A stretch of 64,000 nt of DNA from Planctomycetota bacterium (GTDB lineage Bacteria > Planctomycetota > MHYJ01 > JACQXL01 > JACQZI01). The translations under genes were made by a program, and so were the position numbers. The notes below the pieces were generated by a model that made no database searches, had not been told where the DNA came from, and saw only the letters and a program-made list of their open reading frames with translations. The stretch covers positions 1 to 64,000 of the forward strand of contig JACQZI010000038.1 in the NCBI GenBank assembly GCA_016207825.1, written 5' to 3'. Of the stretch, positions 45,688 to 55,053 are shown in pieces; position 1 is the stretch's first letter; each line of letters opens with the position of its first letter.

Positions 45688-46567
45688 CGGCTGTTCCGGG
45701 AGCAAAACGTTCCTGGTATCGGAATCCGAACCGCCCTCGCCGGCAATAGAAGCTGAGTATGTAAAAGCCGAGGCATTATTCAATAAAGGCGATAAATCAT
45801 CGCTTAAAAAAGCCGCTTCCATACTGGAAGATAACCTCCCTATCGCGATTAATTATGACCAGAAGGAAAAAATCGCTTACCTTCAGGCGGAAACTTATTA
45901 CCGTCTGGGATGGTTTGAAAACGCTCAAGACGCCTATAAGGAATATCTCATCCATTTCACCAAAACCACCCATTTTGACCATGTCCTTGGGCGCCGTTAT
46001 GAAATCGCCTTTATGTTCATCACCGGTAAAGTAAAACAGAAGCTCTTTGGACTGCGCATCCTTTCCGCCCGGGCCAGAGGCCTTGAAATAGTCCGCGAAT
46101 TATTAAAGCAATACCCTTACGCGCCGGTTTCCGAAGGCAATCAGCTGGATATGGCCGATTATCTTTACCAGCATAACGATTTGGACGAAGCGCAGACCGA
46201 ATACGAAAGCTTCATGTCTGCTTTCCCCAAAAGCAAGTTCAAACACGTGGCTTTGTTTAGGTCTGGCGATATTTATCTCCGGCATTATAAAGGACCCCAA
46301 TACCAGCCGACCGAACTGGAAAAGGCGGAAAAATGTTTCCGGCAATATATGGAAAACTACCCCAAAGAAGAACTCGCCGTCGAGGCCACAAAAAAGCTTG
46401 CCTTGATAGATAATCTTAAAGCCGAACGTGAATTCCTCGTCGCCAAATTTTACCTTAAAACCAATCAACCCGACTCGGCGAAAATATACATGGAAGCCAT
46501 TGTCAGGAATTACCCGGAGACCAAATGGGCGGCCGAAGCTAAAAAGATGTTACCGACAATTAAGTAA
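45626..46567 (+). CDS. bamD: BamD-like TPR lipoprotein
   Basis: 313 residues. The frame overlaps recO by 62 bp. Lipoprotein signal (LAICNGCSGSK), then TPR-like repeats: AEALFNKGDKSSLKKAASILED, AETYYRLGWFENAQDAYKEYL, YQHNDLDEAQTEYESFMSAFP, ATKKLALIDNLKAEREFLVAKFYLK. The pattern and the KFYLKTNQPDSAKIYMEAIVRNYP end match BamD/ComL, part of the outer-membrane beta-barrel assembly machine. Paired with lptE next, envelope biogenesis is likely. Confidence 0.82.
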   Translation: MMKTKLYLALLCAITALAICNGCSGSKTFLVSESEPPSPAIEAEYVKAEALFNKGDKSSLKKAASILEDNLPIAINYDQKEKIAYLQAETYYRLGWFENAQDAYKEYLIHFTKTTHFDHVLGRRYEIAFMFITGKVKQKLFGLRILSARARGLEIVRELLKQYPYAPVSEGNQLDMADYLYQHNDLDEAQTEYESFMSAFPKSKFKHVALFRSGDIYLRHYKGPQYQPTELEKAEKCFRQYMENYPKEELAVEATKKLALIDNLKAEREFLVAKFYLKTNQPDSAKIYMEAIVRNYPETKWAAEAKKMLPTIK

Positions 46568-46679
46568 TCCCCGTTAGAAATACCGGTAATTAAATATGAC
46601 TGATAACCTTAAAATCAAAACAGCCTTCATAAACCACGGGAAATTTAATCACAAGCCAACTTTTCCTGACGGGGTAACC

Positions 46680-47189
46680 ATGATTAATCTTGCTAAAATA
46701 ATGACCCTCAGCGCGATTGTTTCTTTTGTCATTGCCGCCGGCTGCGGTTACACGCCGGTTTATTATTCCAAAGGCGTTAAAAATATTGCCGTCCCTATCT
46801 TTGACAACCAGACTTTATGGCGCGGGTATGAATTCGAACTGACCAACCTGGTCCAGAACGAAATAATCTCCAAGATGCCCAATTACCGGATAGTCTCCAA
46901 AAATAATGACGCGGATATCGTAATTTACGGTACCATCACAAGCCTTTCCAAACCGGTAGTGACGGAAGGCGAGTTGGACCGGACAATCCAGTCCCAATTG
47001 GCCATGACTGTAAATATCGTGGTCAGAAACCGGCGTGATTCCAAGGTGCTTTTCCAGGGGAACCGGACCGAAACCGAACCTTTCACCGGGCAAAGGTCGG
47101 AAAATGAGGATTCCGCCAAGCGCGCCGTTTATGAAAAACTTGCCCGCTGGGTAACCAACGTGCTGGGAAACCAGGAAGCCCTTAAATAA
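46680..47189 (+). CDS. lptE: LptE-like LPS assembly lipoprotein
   Basis: 169 residues from the ATG at 46680; the frame could start at 46596 but only the later ATG gives a lipoprotein signal (SFVIAAGCGYTP). The core matches the LptE (RlpB) family: KGVKNIAVPIFDNQTLWRGYEFELTNLVQNEI and VYEKLARWVTNVL. In other bacteria LptE plugs the LptD barrel for LPS transport. Lies between bamD and ftsH. Confidence 0.82.
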   Translation: MINLAKIMTLSAIVSFVIAAGCGYTPVYYSKGVKNIAVPIFDNQTLWRGYEFELTNLVQNEIISKMPNYRIVSKNNDADIVIYGTITSLSKPVVTEGELDRTIQSQLAMTVNIVVRNRRDSKVLFQGNRTETEPFTGQRSENEDSAKRAVYEKLARWVTNVLGNQEALK

Positions 47190-47209
47190 TTTTATAAAGA
47201 GGAGTCGAG

Positions 47210-49195
47210 ATGAGCAACGAGCCTAAAAAACCGAAACAAAACCGGATACCGGATGACCCGCCGCGTTCAAGGGGATTTTTATTCTTTATTCTCTTCTTTG
47301 GATTGCTTGGATTAATGGTTTACCTTGGTTATAATTTAGTCGGTCCTCAGCCGAAAAAAATCACCTTTCAAGAGCTTTATGAACAGGCAAATAATGGTTG
47401 GATAAAAAACATCGTCATAACAGGCTCGGACAAGGTCAAGGAAGCAGGGGGTGAATACAAGGATGGTTTTCCCAAAGGAGAGGATTTCAAGAAATTCAGC
47501 ACCTATCCGTTCATGGAGATGGAACTCGACAAGGAAATACTCCAGAAACTTTACATCGCGGTCGGCAAGGATAACATCCGTTTTGACCCGGGCAATTCTT
47601 TCTGGGAACAGATATTGCTTATCATGATTCCCTGGGTACTGATAATCGGCGTAATCTGGTATCTCTTTTTCCGGCAGATAAGGTCGGCCGACGGCGGCGG
47701 CCCTCCGGGTGTATTTTCCTTCGGAAAAAGCCGCGCCCGTTTTGCCTCGCGCGAACAGCGCAAAGTCACCTTTGCCGATGTCGCCGGAATCGAGGATGCC
47801 CGTGAAGAAGTCGGTGAAATAATAGAATTCCTTAAAAACCCCAAGAAATTCCAGAAGATAGGCGCCAGAATCCCCCGCGGCGTCCTTCTGGTCGGCCCTC
47901 CGGGAACCGGGAAAACGCTCCTGGCAAAAGCCATCGCCGGGGAGGCTAACGTCCCCTTCCTCTCCATGTCCGGCTCGGATTTCGTGGAGATGTTCGTCGG
48001 CGTGGGCGCCTCGCGCGTGCGCGATTTATTCAAGCAGGCGAAAAGCAATTCGCCCTGCATCGTCTTCCTTGACGAAATTGATGCCGTCGGCCGCCACCGC
48101 GGCAGCGGCTTGGGCGGCGGGCATGATGAGCGCGAACAAACACTTAACGCCATACTCGTTGAAATGGACGGATTCGATACGGATACCAGCATCATTATCA
48201 TGGCGGCAACCAACCGGCCGGATGTCCTTGACCCGGCGCTTTTGAGACCGGGCAGATTCGACCGCCAAATCGTGCTTGATATGCCGGATGTCAAAGGGCG
48301 CGAGGCAATCCTAAAAGTCCACGCGCGCAAAATAAAGCTTGACCCTTCGGTTGACCTTTCTCTTCTGGCAAAAACTACACCCATGTTTTCCGGAGCTGAC
48401 CTGGAAGCGACCATAAATGAAGCGGCTCTGATGGCGGTTATGAAGAAAAGGGAAACCGCCTTGATGGAAGACCTCGAAGAAGCCCGCGATAAAGTCCGCT
48501 GGGGCCGCCAGAAACGCAGCCGCCAGATGGCCGAGGAAGACAAAAAAATCACCGCCTACCACGAAAGCGGGCACGCGGTTGTTTCTTATGTCCTGCCGGA
48601 AGTGGAAAATGTCCATAAGGTCACCATCATCCCGCGCGGGATTTCACTGGGTTCGACCATGCTCCTGCCGGAAAAAGACCGTTACCACATGCATAAAAAA
48701 TATGTCCTGGGAAACATCACCACCCTCTTCGGCGGCAGGGTGGCCGAAGAAACTTTCTGCACGGATATCTCGACCGGTGCCCGTTCGGATATAAAACAAG
48801 CCACCGATATGGCGCGGTCTATGGTCACCGAATGGGGAATGAGCGAAAAGCTTGGCCCCATAAGCTATACGGACAGCGAAGAACACCTATTCCTGGGAAG
48901 GGAAATCACCCGCTCCAAACCCCACAGCGAAATGACCGCCCAGACAATCGATGATGAAGTAAAATCAATCATCACTTCCTGTTATAACCGCGCCAGGGAA
49001 ATAATAAACGCAAATAAAGAGGTCTGCGCCAAAATGGCCCAGGCATTATTGAAATACGAGGTTCTGAATACCGAGGACGTGGAAAAGATATTCAAAGGCG
49101 CTGATATCAATACGCTCCATGATAACGGGACCGCGCCGGCACCGGCAAAGGCAGAACCGGCCGCTCCAAATGCGCCTGAAATTAAACCAACATAA
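47210..49195 (+). CDS. ftsH: ATP-dependent zinc metalloprotease FtsH
   Basis: 661 residues. Two membrane segments (about 18-40 and 140-160) flank a periplasmic domain. AAA+ Walker A GPPGTGKT (about 224-231), SRH region with [18 protein letters not shown], and zinc site HESGHAVV (about 450-457). Membrane-bound quality-control protease. GAGGAG precedes the ATG. Confidence 0.98.
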   Translation: MSNEPKKPKQNRIPDDPPRSRGFLFFILFFGLLGLMVYLGYNLVGPQPKKITFQELYEQANNGWIKNIVITGSDKVKEAGGEYKDGFPKGEDFKKFSTYPFMEMELDKEILQKLYIAVGKDNIRFDPGNSFWEQILLIMIPWVLIIGVIWYLFFRQIRSADGGGPPGVFSFGKSRARFASREQRKVTFADVAGIEDAREEVGEIIEFLKNPKKFQKIGARIPRGVLLVGPPGTGKTLLAKAIAGEANVPFLSMSGSDFVEMFVGVGASRVRDLFKQAKSNSPCIVFLDEIDAVGRHRGSGLGGGHDEREQTLNAILVEMDGFDTDTSIIIMAATNRPDVLDPALLRPGRFDRQIVLDMPDVKGREAILKVHARKIKLDPSVDLSLLAKTTPMFSGADLEATINEAALMAVMKKRETALMEDLEEARDKVRWGRQKRSRQMAEEDKKITAYHESGHAVVSYVLPEVENVHKVTIIPRGISLGSTMLLPEKDRYHMHKKYVLGNITTLFGGRVAEETFCTDISTGARSDIKQATDMARSMVTEWGMSEKLGPISYTDSEEHLFLGREITRSKPHSEMTAQTIDDEVKSIITSCYNRAREIINANKEVCAKMAQALLKYEVLNTEDVEKIFKGADINTLHDNGTAPAPAKAEPAAPNAPEIKPT

Positions 49196-49206
49196 AGGAA
49201 TTATTT

Positions 49207-50424
49207 ATGAAAAAGGCATCAGGGTTGGGTTTATTATGCGTCATCCTTTTTACTCTGCCCGCAATCTCGCAAAACACCCCTAAAATCGAAATCTGCGATA
49301 TGGATAATAACACCATCGCGGCAGACGGCATCTCTATTGATGCCGAAGGCAAATGCCACCTCACCTTAGCCGCGGGCGAACAGATAATCCCTTGCGACTC
49401 CGTCTTGGAAATAGTCTTTTCCCAATCCGCGCCCAGGAAATCCGCCGGCTGGGAATTCACACTCACCAATGGAGACACCGTCTGCGGGATAATCAAGGAA
49501 GCCTTAAAAGACGGCATCAAGGTGGAATCAGCTCTGCTCGGCGATGTCAACCTGGGATTTGGCTCCTTAAAAGCCCTAAGGAATTTATCCGGTTCCGCCC
49601 AGCCTGCTACGGAAAAGCAGGCAGAAGACACCATCCAGTTCTTAAGCGGTGATAGCGACAAAGGCGTCGTCGCGGAAATCACCAAAGATAGCCTGAAGCT
49701 GAATTCATCCGTCTATAAAAAGGAAAAGACCTATGCGCTCGACCAGATAGCCCTGGTCACCATCTCCCAGCTTGCACCGCCGCCCGAAGAGCCCAAAGTG
49801 ATTCTGGCGCTGATTTCCGGTATTGATAACAGCCGGCTGACCGGACAGATTAAAAAGCTGGAAGGCAAAACCGTTTCTTTCTCCGCACCGTATAAATTTA
49901 ATTCCGCCGGCAATTCAAACGAGCTCGTTATCGCGCTGGATAAAATCTCGCGGATTTCATTCAGGAACCCGAACTGCGTTTACCTTTCGGATATATCGCC
50001 CTCATCGGTAAAGGAATACCCAACCTTATATGACCCGGACCACATCATCTTTCCCTGGAATTACCAGAAAGACCGTAACGTCATGAAGACTGGTCCCATC
50101 TCAGTGAAAGGCAAGAAATTTTATAAGGGTCTCGGCGTCCACGCCAATTGCGAACTCACTTATAAGCTGGATGGCAAATTCAGGAAATTCATCGCCACTG
50201 TCGGGCTGGATGACACCGCGGAAGGCAAAGGCACGGTCCAGTTTGTTGTTTACCTTGACGGCAAAAAGGCCTATGAAAGCAAAGTCATGAAAGGCGACAG
50301 CGCTCCGGAAACTATCAATCTCGATACCTCCGGCGCCAAGGAACTGAAACTGGTCCTGAATGACGGGGGCGATTTGCATATCCTCGACCGCGCCGCCTGG
50401 GCAGGCGCCAGACTGCTGAAATGA
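49207..50424 (+). CDS. Exported NPCBM-domain protein
   Basis: 405 residues. Signal peptide (LGLLCVILFTLPAISQN). The middle has two similar beta repeats (IQFLSGDSDKGVVAEI..., VILALISGIDNSRLTGQI...). The C-terminal 140 residues form an NPCBM/NEW2 domain (KGKKFYKGLGVHANCELTYKLDGKFRKFIATVGLDD), a carbohydrate-binding jelly-roll. Probably binds cell-surface or dietary polysaccharide. Its stop overlaps the comF start as ATGA. Confidence 0.82.
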   Translation: MKKASGLGLLCVILFTLPAISQNTPKIEICDMDNNTIAADGISIDAEGKCHLTLAAGEQIIPCDSVLEIVFSQSAPRKSAGWEFTLTNGDTVCGIIKEALKDGIKVESALLGDVNLGFGSLKALRNLSGSAQPATEKQAEDTIQFLSGDSDKGVVAEITKDSLKLNSSVYKKEKTYALDQIALVTISQLAPPPEEPKVILALISGIDNSRLTGQIKKLEGKTVSFSAPYKFNSAGNSNELVIALDKISRISFRNPNCVYLSDISPSSVKEYPTLYDPDHIIFPWNYQKDRNVMKTGPISVKGKKFYKGLGVHANCELTYKLDGKFRKFIATVGLDDTAEGKGTVQFVVYLDGKKAYESKVMKGDSAPETINLDTSGAKELKLVLNDGGDLHILDRAAWAGARLLK

Positions 50425-51284
50425 ACACAGAGTGTTCACTAAAGAACGAAAAAACTGAAGGACTAAAGAACAAATCGGTTTTTCGGTTTCTCCGTTCTTC
50501 CGTTCTTCGACTTTTCCATTCTTCAGTTATTCAGTTCATTCGTTCTTACGTTTTTCAGTCTTCTCTCGACCTCGTCTACCCGCCGTATTGCCTTCGATGC
50601 CATAACGCCATCAAGCCCCTGACGCATAGCGCACAACGCGAATTTAATCTTTATCTCTGCCCTGAATGCCTCGGACAAATCACGCCCATTAATGAAAGTA
50701 ATGTGTGCCTCAAATGCGGGATGTCTCTGGGACCGCACAGCGGGAAAAGGGACAACTGTCCTTCCTGCAATACCATGCATTTCCTCTTTAGCGGAACGTC
50801 TGCCTACGGAGAATATAAAGACGCCCTCAAAGATATTATCCTCCTTTACAAATACGGGAAGCAGAAGTTGCTGGCGGAGACTCTGGCAAAGTGTCTGGCT
50901 GAACGGCTGGAAAAGGAAAAAGAGATTTTGGGGAAGATTGATATTATCGTGCCGGTGCCCCTGACCAAGGCAAAGGAAAAGCAAAGGGGCTTTAACCAGT
51001 GCGAATTGATTGCGGGATATTTGGGGAGGCATTTCGGTAAACCCGTTTCGAAAGGGAGTTTGGTAAGGATAAAAGAAACCCCGGCGCAGGCAAGCCTGTC
51101 GAGGGCACAACGGATTGAGAACCTGAAAGACGCCTTTAAGGCCATGGGGGCGGAAGAATTCAAGGGTAAAAATATATTATTGGTGGATGACGTCATGACC
51201 ACCGGCGCGACCGCGGGCGAGGTCAGCCGCGTCCTAAAACATTCCAATGCCAAAAGCATTTACGTCGCGGTGCTGGCGAGGTAA
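50421..51284 (+). CDS. comF: ComF-family phosphoribosyltransferase
   Basis: 287 residues. Two CxxC pairs (YCLRCHN, CLKCGM, CPSCNT) make the N-terminal zinc finger, and the C-terminal PRTase domain has the PRPP loop ILLVDDVMTTGAT and the IIVPVPLTKAKEKQRGFNQC signature. Related to competence ComFC; may support DNA uptake or nucleotide salvage. The first 45 or so residues (LKNKSVFRFLRSSVLRLFHS) are encoded by an 8-bp-period repeat (50433-50575) and do not belong to the family, so the functional start is probably nearer LDLVYPPYCLRC. Confidence 0.85.
   Translation: MNTECSLKNEKTEGLKNKSVFRFLRSSVLRLFHSSVIQFIRSYVFQSSLDLVYPPYCLRCHNAIKPLTHSAQREFNLYLCPECLGQITPINESNVCLKCGMSLGPHSGKRDNCPSCNTMHFLFSGTSAYGEYKDALKDIILLYKYGKQKLLAETLAKCLAERLEKEKEILGKIDIIVPVPLTKAKEKQRGFNQCELIAGYLGRHFGKPVSKGSLVRIKETPAQASLSRAQRIENLKDAFKAMGAEEFKGKNILLVDDVMTTGATAGEVSRVLKHSNAKSIYVAVLAR
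50433..50575. repeat. 8-bp-period microsatellite-like repeat in the comF start
   Basis: Degenerate units (CGTTCTTC, CATTCTTC, AGTTATTC, CGTTCTTA) follow a first half in the opposite orientation (AGAACGAA, AGGACTAA, AGAACAAA). The array therefore forms a large imperfect inverted repeat. It encodes the non-conserved N-terminus of ComF. Confidence 0.75.
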
Positions 51285-52245
51285 ACCGCAATCCTTATTC
51301 CTCATGCCAGAGTAAAGCGATTCAGCTTTAGCCCCTTATTTATTAATATCAAACATATCTCTTATCCGAAGTATTTATTGCGGAAAGAATCATATCAATC
51401 TGAACCAAATAAACTTTGGAACGGCTAGAAATTTCGCACCCTGCCGGATAGTCTAAGTTACCCCCCTCTACCCATCCCCCCTATCCCCCCTTCCCTACCC
51501 CAATTCGGGGGGAGTAGAAAAACTGGAATAGGGGGTGCGACGGAAAGTGAATTTAGTCAAAATCGAAATGTCAAGGGGAGTTTTAGAAAAGTGTGGCGCA
51601 TAACACAGGAAAATCAAGCCTTAGCAGGCATGGGAAGTACCTCGGACGTTCCTGAAATCCATTTTTCTTTAATGGGGTATACCGGCTCGCACCATGGAGC
51701 ATAGTAGTTATTAAGATGGGGTCGGGTAGCTTTTAGAATGGAGTCTGGTAGCTCTTACCTATACGTATTATAGCTTTTAGGATGGGGTCAAGTAGCTTTT
51801 ACCTATATGTATTATAGCCTTTAGGATGGGGTCAGGTAGCCTTTACCTATACGTATTATAGCCTTTAGGATGGGGTCAAGTAGCTTTTACCTATATGTAG
51901 TATAGCTTTTAGAGTGGGGTCAGGTAGCTTTTATAATGGAGTCTGGTAGCCTTTAGGGAGGAGTATACCCACCCCCTCCGGCTGAAACCGCATTTAATTG
52001 AGATATAAATCGATATATTGCTTTTCAGGGGAATTGGGTATTGGCTGATTTCCGGAAAAGTGCCCCTTAGATATCAGGAAAATCACCTAATTCTGCGTAA
52101 TATTAATCTGGAGTCCCCGAATCCCATAGGGATGAGTGGGAAGCCTTAGCAGGCGTGGGAAGCGTCCCCCTTGTCGATGTTTTACTCCCGTCTTAATTCC
52201 GGCCATTCGGGACAGCCCTCTAAAGAGGGCGTCCGGATTATAATA
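51285..52245. other. 0.96-kb intergenic region with a tandem array
   Basis: No gene seen. Contains a pyrimidine-rich tract (51460-51540), a 44-bp (2 x 22) tandem array (51728-51960) and a fragment resembling the dispersed GAGTCCCCGAATCCC repeat near 52111. Confidence 0.8.
51728..51960. repeat. 44-bp tandem array made of two 22-bp half-units
   Basis: Units start at 51728, 51772, 51816 and 51860, with a partial fifth at 51904. Each 44-bp unit has two 22-bp halves, both beginning AGC(C/T)TTTA: one G-rich (GGATGGGGTCA), one AT-rich (CCTATACGTATTAT). ACGTATTAT and ATGTATTAT versions alternate, giving 88-bp periodicity. Diverged half-units extend to about 51960. Confidence 0.9.
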
Positions 52246-52548
52246 TTATTTTTGTTCCTCTTCTTTTTTCGTTGGAATATCATTCATAGCCTGCATTGTT
52301 TTTAATAAAGGTGCTACCATTTCCGTGAATGATTCAGGGGGCTTGCTTAAGTCCACCCCTTTTATATCAAGTTCTTGAAATACCTTCTTGGCTTGGGGCC
52401 AGACTATTGCGATGGCTTCTTTTTCCCGCCTCCGAAACGCCCGGTAGGCGGCTTCGTCAGCATCACGGGAGAATCGCATATATGAATATGCCGATAGTGC
52501 CAGGGCGATAATGCTTGCCGCAAACGCGGAAATCGTCAATGCCTTCAT
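52246..52548 (-). CDS. Small single-pass membrane protein
   Basis: 100 residues from the ATG at 52548, which is preceded by AAGGAGG with good spacing; ten more residues precede in frame. One N-terminal membrane helix (ALTISAFAASIIALALSAYSY) and a charged helical tail. Family not recognised. Immediately downstream of coaX on the same strand. Confidence 0.65.
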   Translation of the reverse strand: MKALTISAFAASIIALALSAYSYMRFSRDADEAAYRAFRRREKEAIAIVWPQAKKVFQELDIKGVDLSKPPESFTEMVAPLLKTMQAMNDIPTKKEEEQK

Positions 52549-52581
52549 CTTTTCCTCCTTTTTGATAATTTGGGACACGTC

Positions 52582-53373
52582 CTATTTTTTATGATTCCCT
52601 GCGCAGTAAGCCAAAACCAGCCCTTCAAGCGTTAAATCGGGCATGATTTCATCTATCCCCTTAAAAGCACCCTTGATAAGTGCGGCATCACCGCCCGTGG
52701 CGATAACATAAGGTTTCTTTCCCAACTCCACGGTAATTCTTTCCACCAGATATTTCGTCATGCCCATCCACCCCAAATAAATTCCTGAATTCATGGCTTC
52801 TTCGGTATTCTTCCCGATAGCCTTTTTCGCCCTCTTCGGCTTAATCAACGGGAGAAGCGCGCAATCATTGTGCAACGCGCGCGCCATAGTCGCCAGCCCC
52901 GCCGCTATCGCTCCTCCCAGGAACTCTCCCCTGGCGGAAACGACATCAAATGTCACGGCTGTCCCGAAATCTATTACCAATGTGAGCTTCTTTTTCTTCT
53001 GATACGCCGCAAAGGCGTTGAGTAATCTATCTAAACCAACTTTCCCCGGCTCTTTTACCCGAACCGGCATGGGCACCTTAAAATCCCTGCCTGCCTTCAG
53101 GAGTTTCAGGCCGAATGACTTCTTCACCCATTGCGCCAGATACTTTTCCGCCTTTGGGTTAGTGGAGACCATCAAAGCCCGGTCAATCTTCGCGCGGGAC
53201 AAAGCTTTAAGATGCTTGTTGCGTGATATCTTACCGGCATCCTTGGTAGAAATAATTCCCCTGCCGACCATTTTATTGTCTTTAAATACCGCGATATGGC
53301 AGTTGGTGTTGCCGAGACTGATGGTTAAGACTGTTAGGCCGTTAGGACCGTTAGTTCTGTTAGGGTTGTTCAT
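52582..53373 (-). CDS. coaX: Type III pantothenate kinase
   Basis: 263 residues. Phosphorylates pantothenate in CoA synthesis. VGLDRLLNAFAAY, VIDFGTAVTFDVV, FLGGAIAAGL and VIATGGDAALI match CoaX motifs. The first motif, normally Asp-x-Gly-Asn-Thr, here reads SLGNTN, with Ser in place of the conserved Asp. The N-terminal residues (NNPNRTNGPNGLTVL) are encoded by a GTTA-type repeat (53325-53437), so the start and even the first motif may be altered by repeat growth. Confidence 0.85.
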   Translation of the reverse strand: MNNPNRTNGPNGLTVLTISLGNTNCHIAVFKDNKMVGRGIISTKDAGKISRNKHLKALSRAKIDRALMVSTNPKAEKYLAQWVKKSFGLKLLKAGRDFKVPMPVRVKEPGKVGLDRLLNAFAAYQKKKKLTLVIDFGTAVTFDVVSARGEFLGGAIAAGLATMARALHNDCALLPLIKPKRAKKAIGKNTEEAMNSGIYLGWMGMTKYLVERITVELGKKPYVIATGGDAALIKGAFKGIDEIMPDLTLEGLVLAYCAGNHKK

Positions 53374-53437
53374 AATGTTAAGACTGTTAATACAGTTAAT
53401 CAGTTAAGACCGTTTATACCGTTAGTCAGCTAAGATA
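53325..53437. repeat. 9-10 bp GTTA repeat at the start of coaX
   Basis: Repeats of the form GACTGTTAG, GGCCGTTAG, GACCGTTAG, AATACAGTTAAT, GACCGTTTATACC fill the 5' end of coaX and the gap to the next gene, mostly in one orientation. Confidence 0.75.
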
Positions 53438-53438
53438 A

Positions 53439-53819
53439 TTAAGATTTTTCTGCTTTTTGGTATTTTCTTAGATATCTTAAAAATCCGTCTATTAATTGCC
53501 TGCCTTTAACACATTCATCATATATCTGGTTAAATTCTTTATCGGTTATATATTTCTGGTCTAAGGCAACGTATAAACAACTCTGGACTTCCGAAGCCGA
53601 ACGCCTTGAATAAGTAAGGAAACGGATAAACTCCCTGTTTGACTGGCTGGCAAAACCTTCGGCGATATTGGTCATGATTGAAATTGCGGCGCCGGTAATC
53701 TGGTCGCGCAACCTGTAATCAGAAGAAAACCTATCTCTCTTGGCTATAGCATAAACATTTTTCACAACAAGCCTTGCCTGTTTCCAGCACTCTAAATCTT
53801 CAAAACTGGTTATTTTCAT
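53439..53819 (-). CDS. Four-helix-bundle protein (23S rRNA intervening-sequence family)
   Basis: 126 residues from MKITSFEDLECWKQARLVV at 53819. LVKNVYAIAKRDRFSSDYRLRDQITGAAISIMTNIAEGFASQSNREFIRFL is the typical four-helix-bundle (S23/IVP) signature. The open frame continues 50 codons upstream, but those residues (LTVLTALTELTVLTVITVTT) are produced by the adjacent GTTA repeats. Function of the family is not known. Confidence 0.87.
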   Translation of the reverse strand: MKITSFEDLECWKQARLVVKNVYAIAKRDRFSSDYRLRDQITGAAISIMTNIAEGFASQSNREFIRFLTYSRRSASEVQSCLYVALDQKYITDKEFNQIYDECVKGRQLIDGFLRYLRKYQKAEKS

Positions 53820-53971
53820 AGCGTTCGTTGTTACTGTTATTACTGTTAAGACCGTTAATTCAGTTAAAGCCGTTAAAACTGTTAACGGTTCAAACCGCCC
53901 CAACTGTCTCAACTGACTTAACGGAACCAACCGTCCCAACGGGCTCAACGGTCTAAACGGTCTAAACAAGA
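53820..53971. repeat. 9-bp GTTA repeat forming a long imperfect inverted repeat
   Basis: The left half has ACTGTTA, ACCGTTA, CAGTTAA units; from about 53885 (GTTAAC centre) the units run in the opposite direction (TTAACGG, CCCAACGGG, CTAAACGG). It lies between the four-helix-bundle gene and the ABC permease, whose stop codon it includes. Confidence 0.75.
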
Positions 53972-54930
53972 ATATCTTTTTTCTTCAGCACAATGAGCGA
54001 CGGAACGGAGAATAAAATAATATAGCCTATCGGAACAAGGGCGCTTTTTGCCACCATGGGCAGCCACTTTTCGAGATATAACGAGGAGTTTTTAATCTCT
54101 CCCGTTCCAAATCCGAGGAGCTGGTCAAGCACGGAAAACGCCCAGCTGTCTCCGCTATACGCCTTGGCGAGAGAGGAAAGCTGGTCCAGGTAAAAGACGT
54201 CGTAATAGGAAAAGAAATATGTGCCGGCATTATCGAATATGGAAATGATGAAGTAATCCATGATGAGATAAATCAGAATCGCCGCGGCAATCGCCACGCC
54301 TACGTTTTCTACCAGCGTGGAAATCAAAAGCCCCAGGAAGATGGTCGTGATAAAGGGCAGGATGACCAGCAAAAATGTGTATATCGTGTAGCGAACCATG
54401 AGCGCCAGCTCGCCCTGTTCAAACGGGACATCGCCATAGGTGGGGTTGGTCACCTTGCTGAATCCGTAAACGATATCAACCAAAACAAAGCTCAATAATT
54501 CTATTAAGAGGACTATCATCATCGCGACGATGATAAGGGCAAATGCCTTGGAGATAAAGAATTCACTGCGCCTGACCGGCCGGATAAGCATCATCCTGAT
54601 GGTGCCGGTGGTCATCTCACTGGAGATAGAAAGGCTGGCGCATATCAGGATAAAAATCGTCGCCAGTCCGAACCCGTTCATGCAGGCACGCGTTAAGGGG
54701 CCGAAGCCTCCGTCCGGGCGTGACGCCTCGACGGGCTTGGCGGTCTCTTCCAGATTCTCTACTTCACCGCCGCCACTTGAGGTTTTGCCGGACGGCGCGT
54801 TCCAAGAGACTTCCCAGAAGATAGAGAAAACCACCACCAGTATGATTAAGAAAAGGGCAATGTAAAATATCCGCTGGCGCATCAGCTTGCCCAGTTCCAC
54901 TCCGGTCAGGTCTATGATTCGTTTGAACAT
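53962..54930 (-). CDS. ABC-2 type transporter permease
   Basis: 322 residues, six membrane segments (about 20-38, 90-115, 135-160, 185-215, 225-245, 295-315) with a polar stretch after the first. Begins MFKRIIDLTGVELGKLMRQRIF, typical of NatB/ABC-2 permeases. Paired with the ATPase gene downstream of 55998 on the same strand, forming an exporter of unknown substrate. Confidence 0.85.
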   Translation of the reverse strand: MFKRIIDLTGVELGKLMRQRIFYIALFLIILVVVFSIFWEVSWNAPSGKTSSGGGEVENLEETAKPVEASRPDGGFGPLTRACMNGFGLATIFILICASLSISSEMTTGTIRMMLIRPVRRSEFFISKAFALIIVAMMIVLLIELLSFVLVDIVYGFSKVTNPTYGDVPFEQGELALMVRYTIYTFLLVILPFITTIFLGLLISTLVENVGVAIAAAILIYLIMDYFIISIFDNAGTYFFSYYDVFYLDQLSSLAKAYSGDSWAFSVLDQLLGFGTGEIKNSSLYLEKWLPMVAKSALVPIGYIILFSVPSLIVLKKKDILV

Positions 54931-55053
54931 ATATATATTTTTCCCCCTCCCTTAATGGGAGAGGCTAGCCTGCCTGCCGGCAGGCAGGGGGGAGGGTAAA
55001 AATCACCCCCACCTTTCCTCCCCCATCAAGGGGGAGGGATTATCCATAAACGC

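Noticed and set aside
47551-48552. Minus-strand 333-codon frame opposite ftsH
   Set aside because: Antisense shadow of the conserved AAA+ domain with low-complexity Ser/Arg composition.
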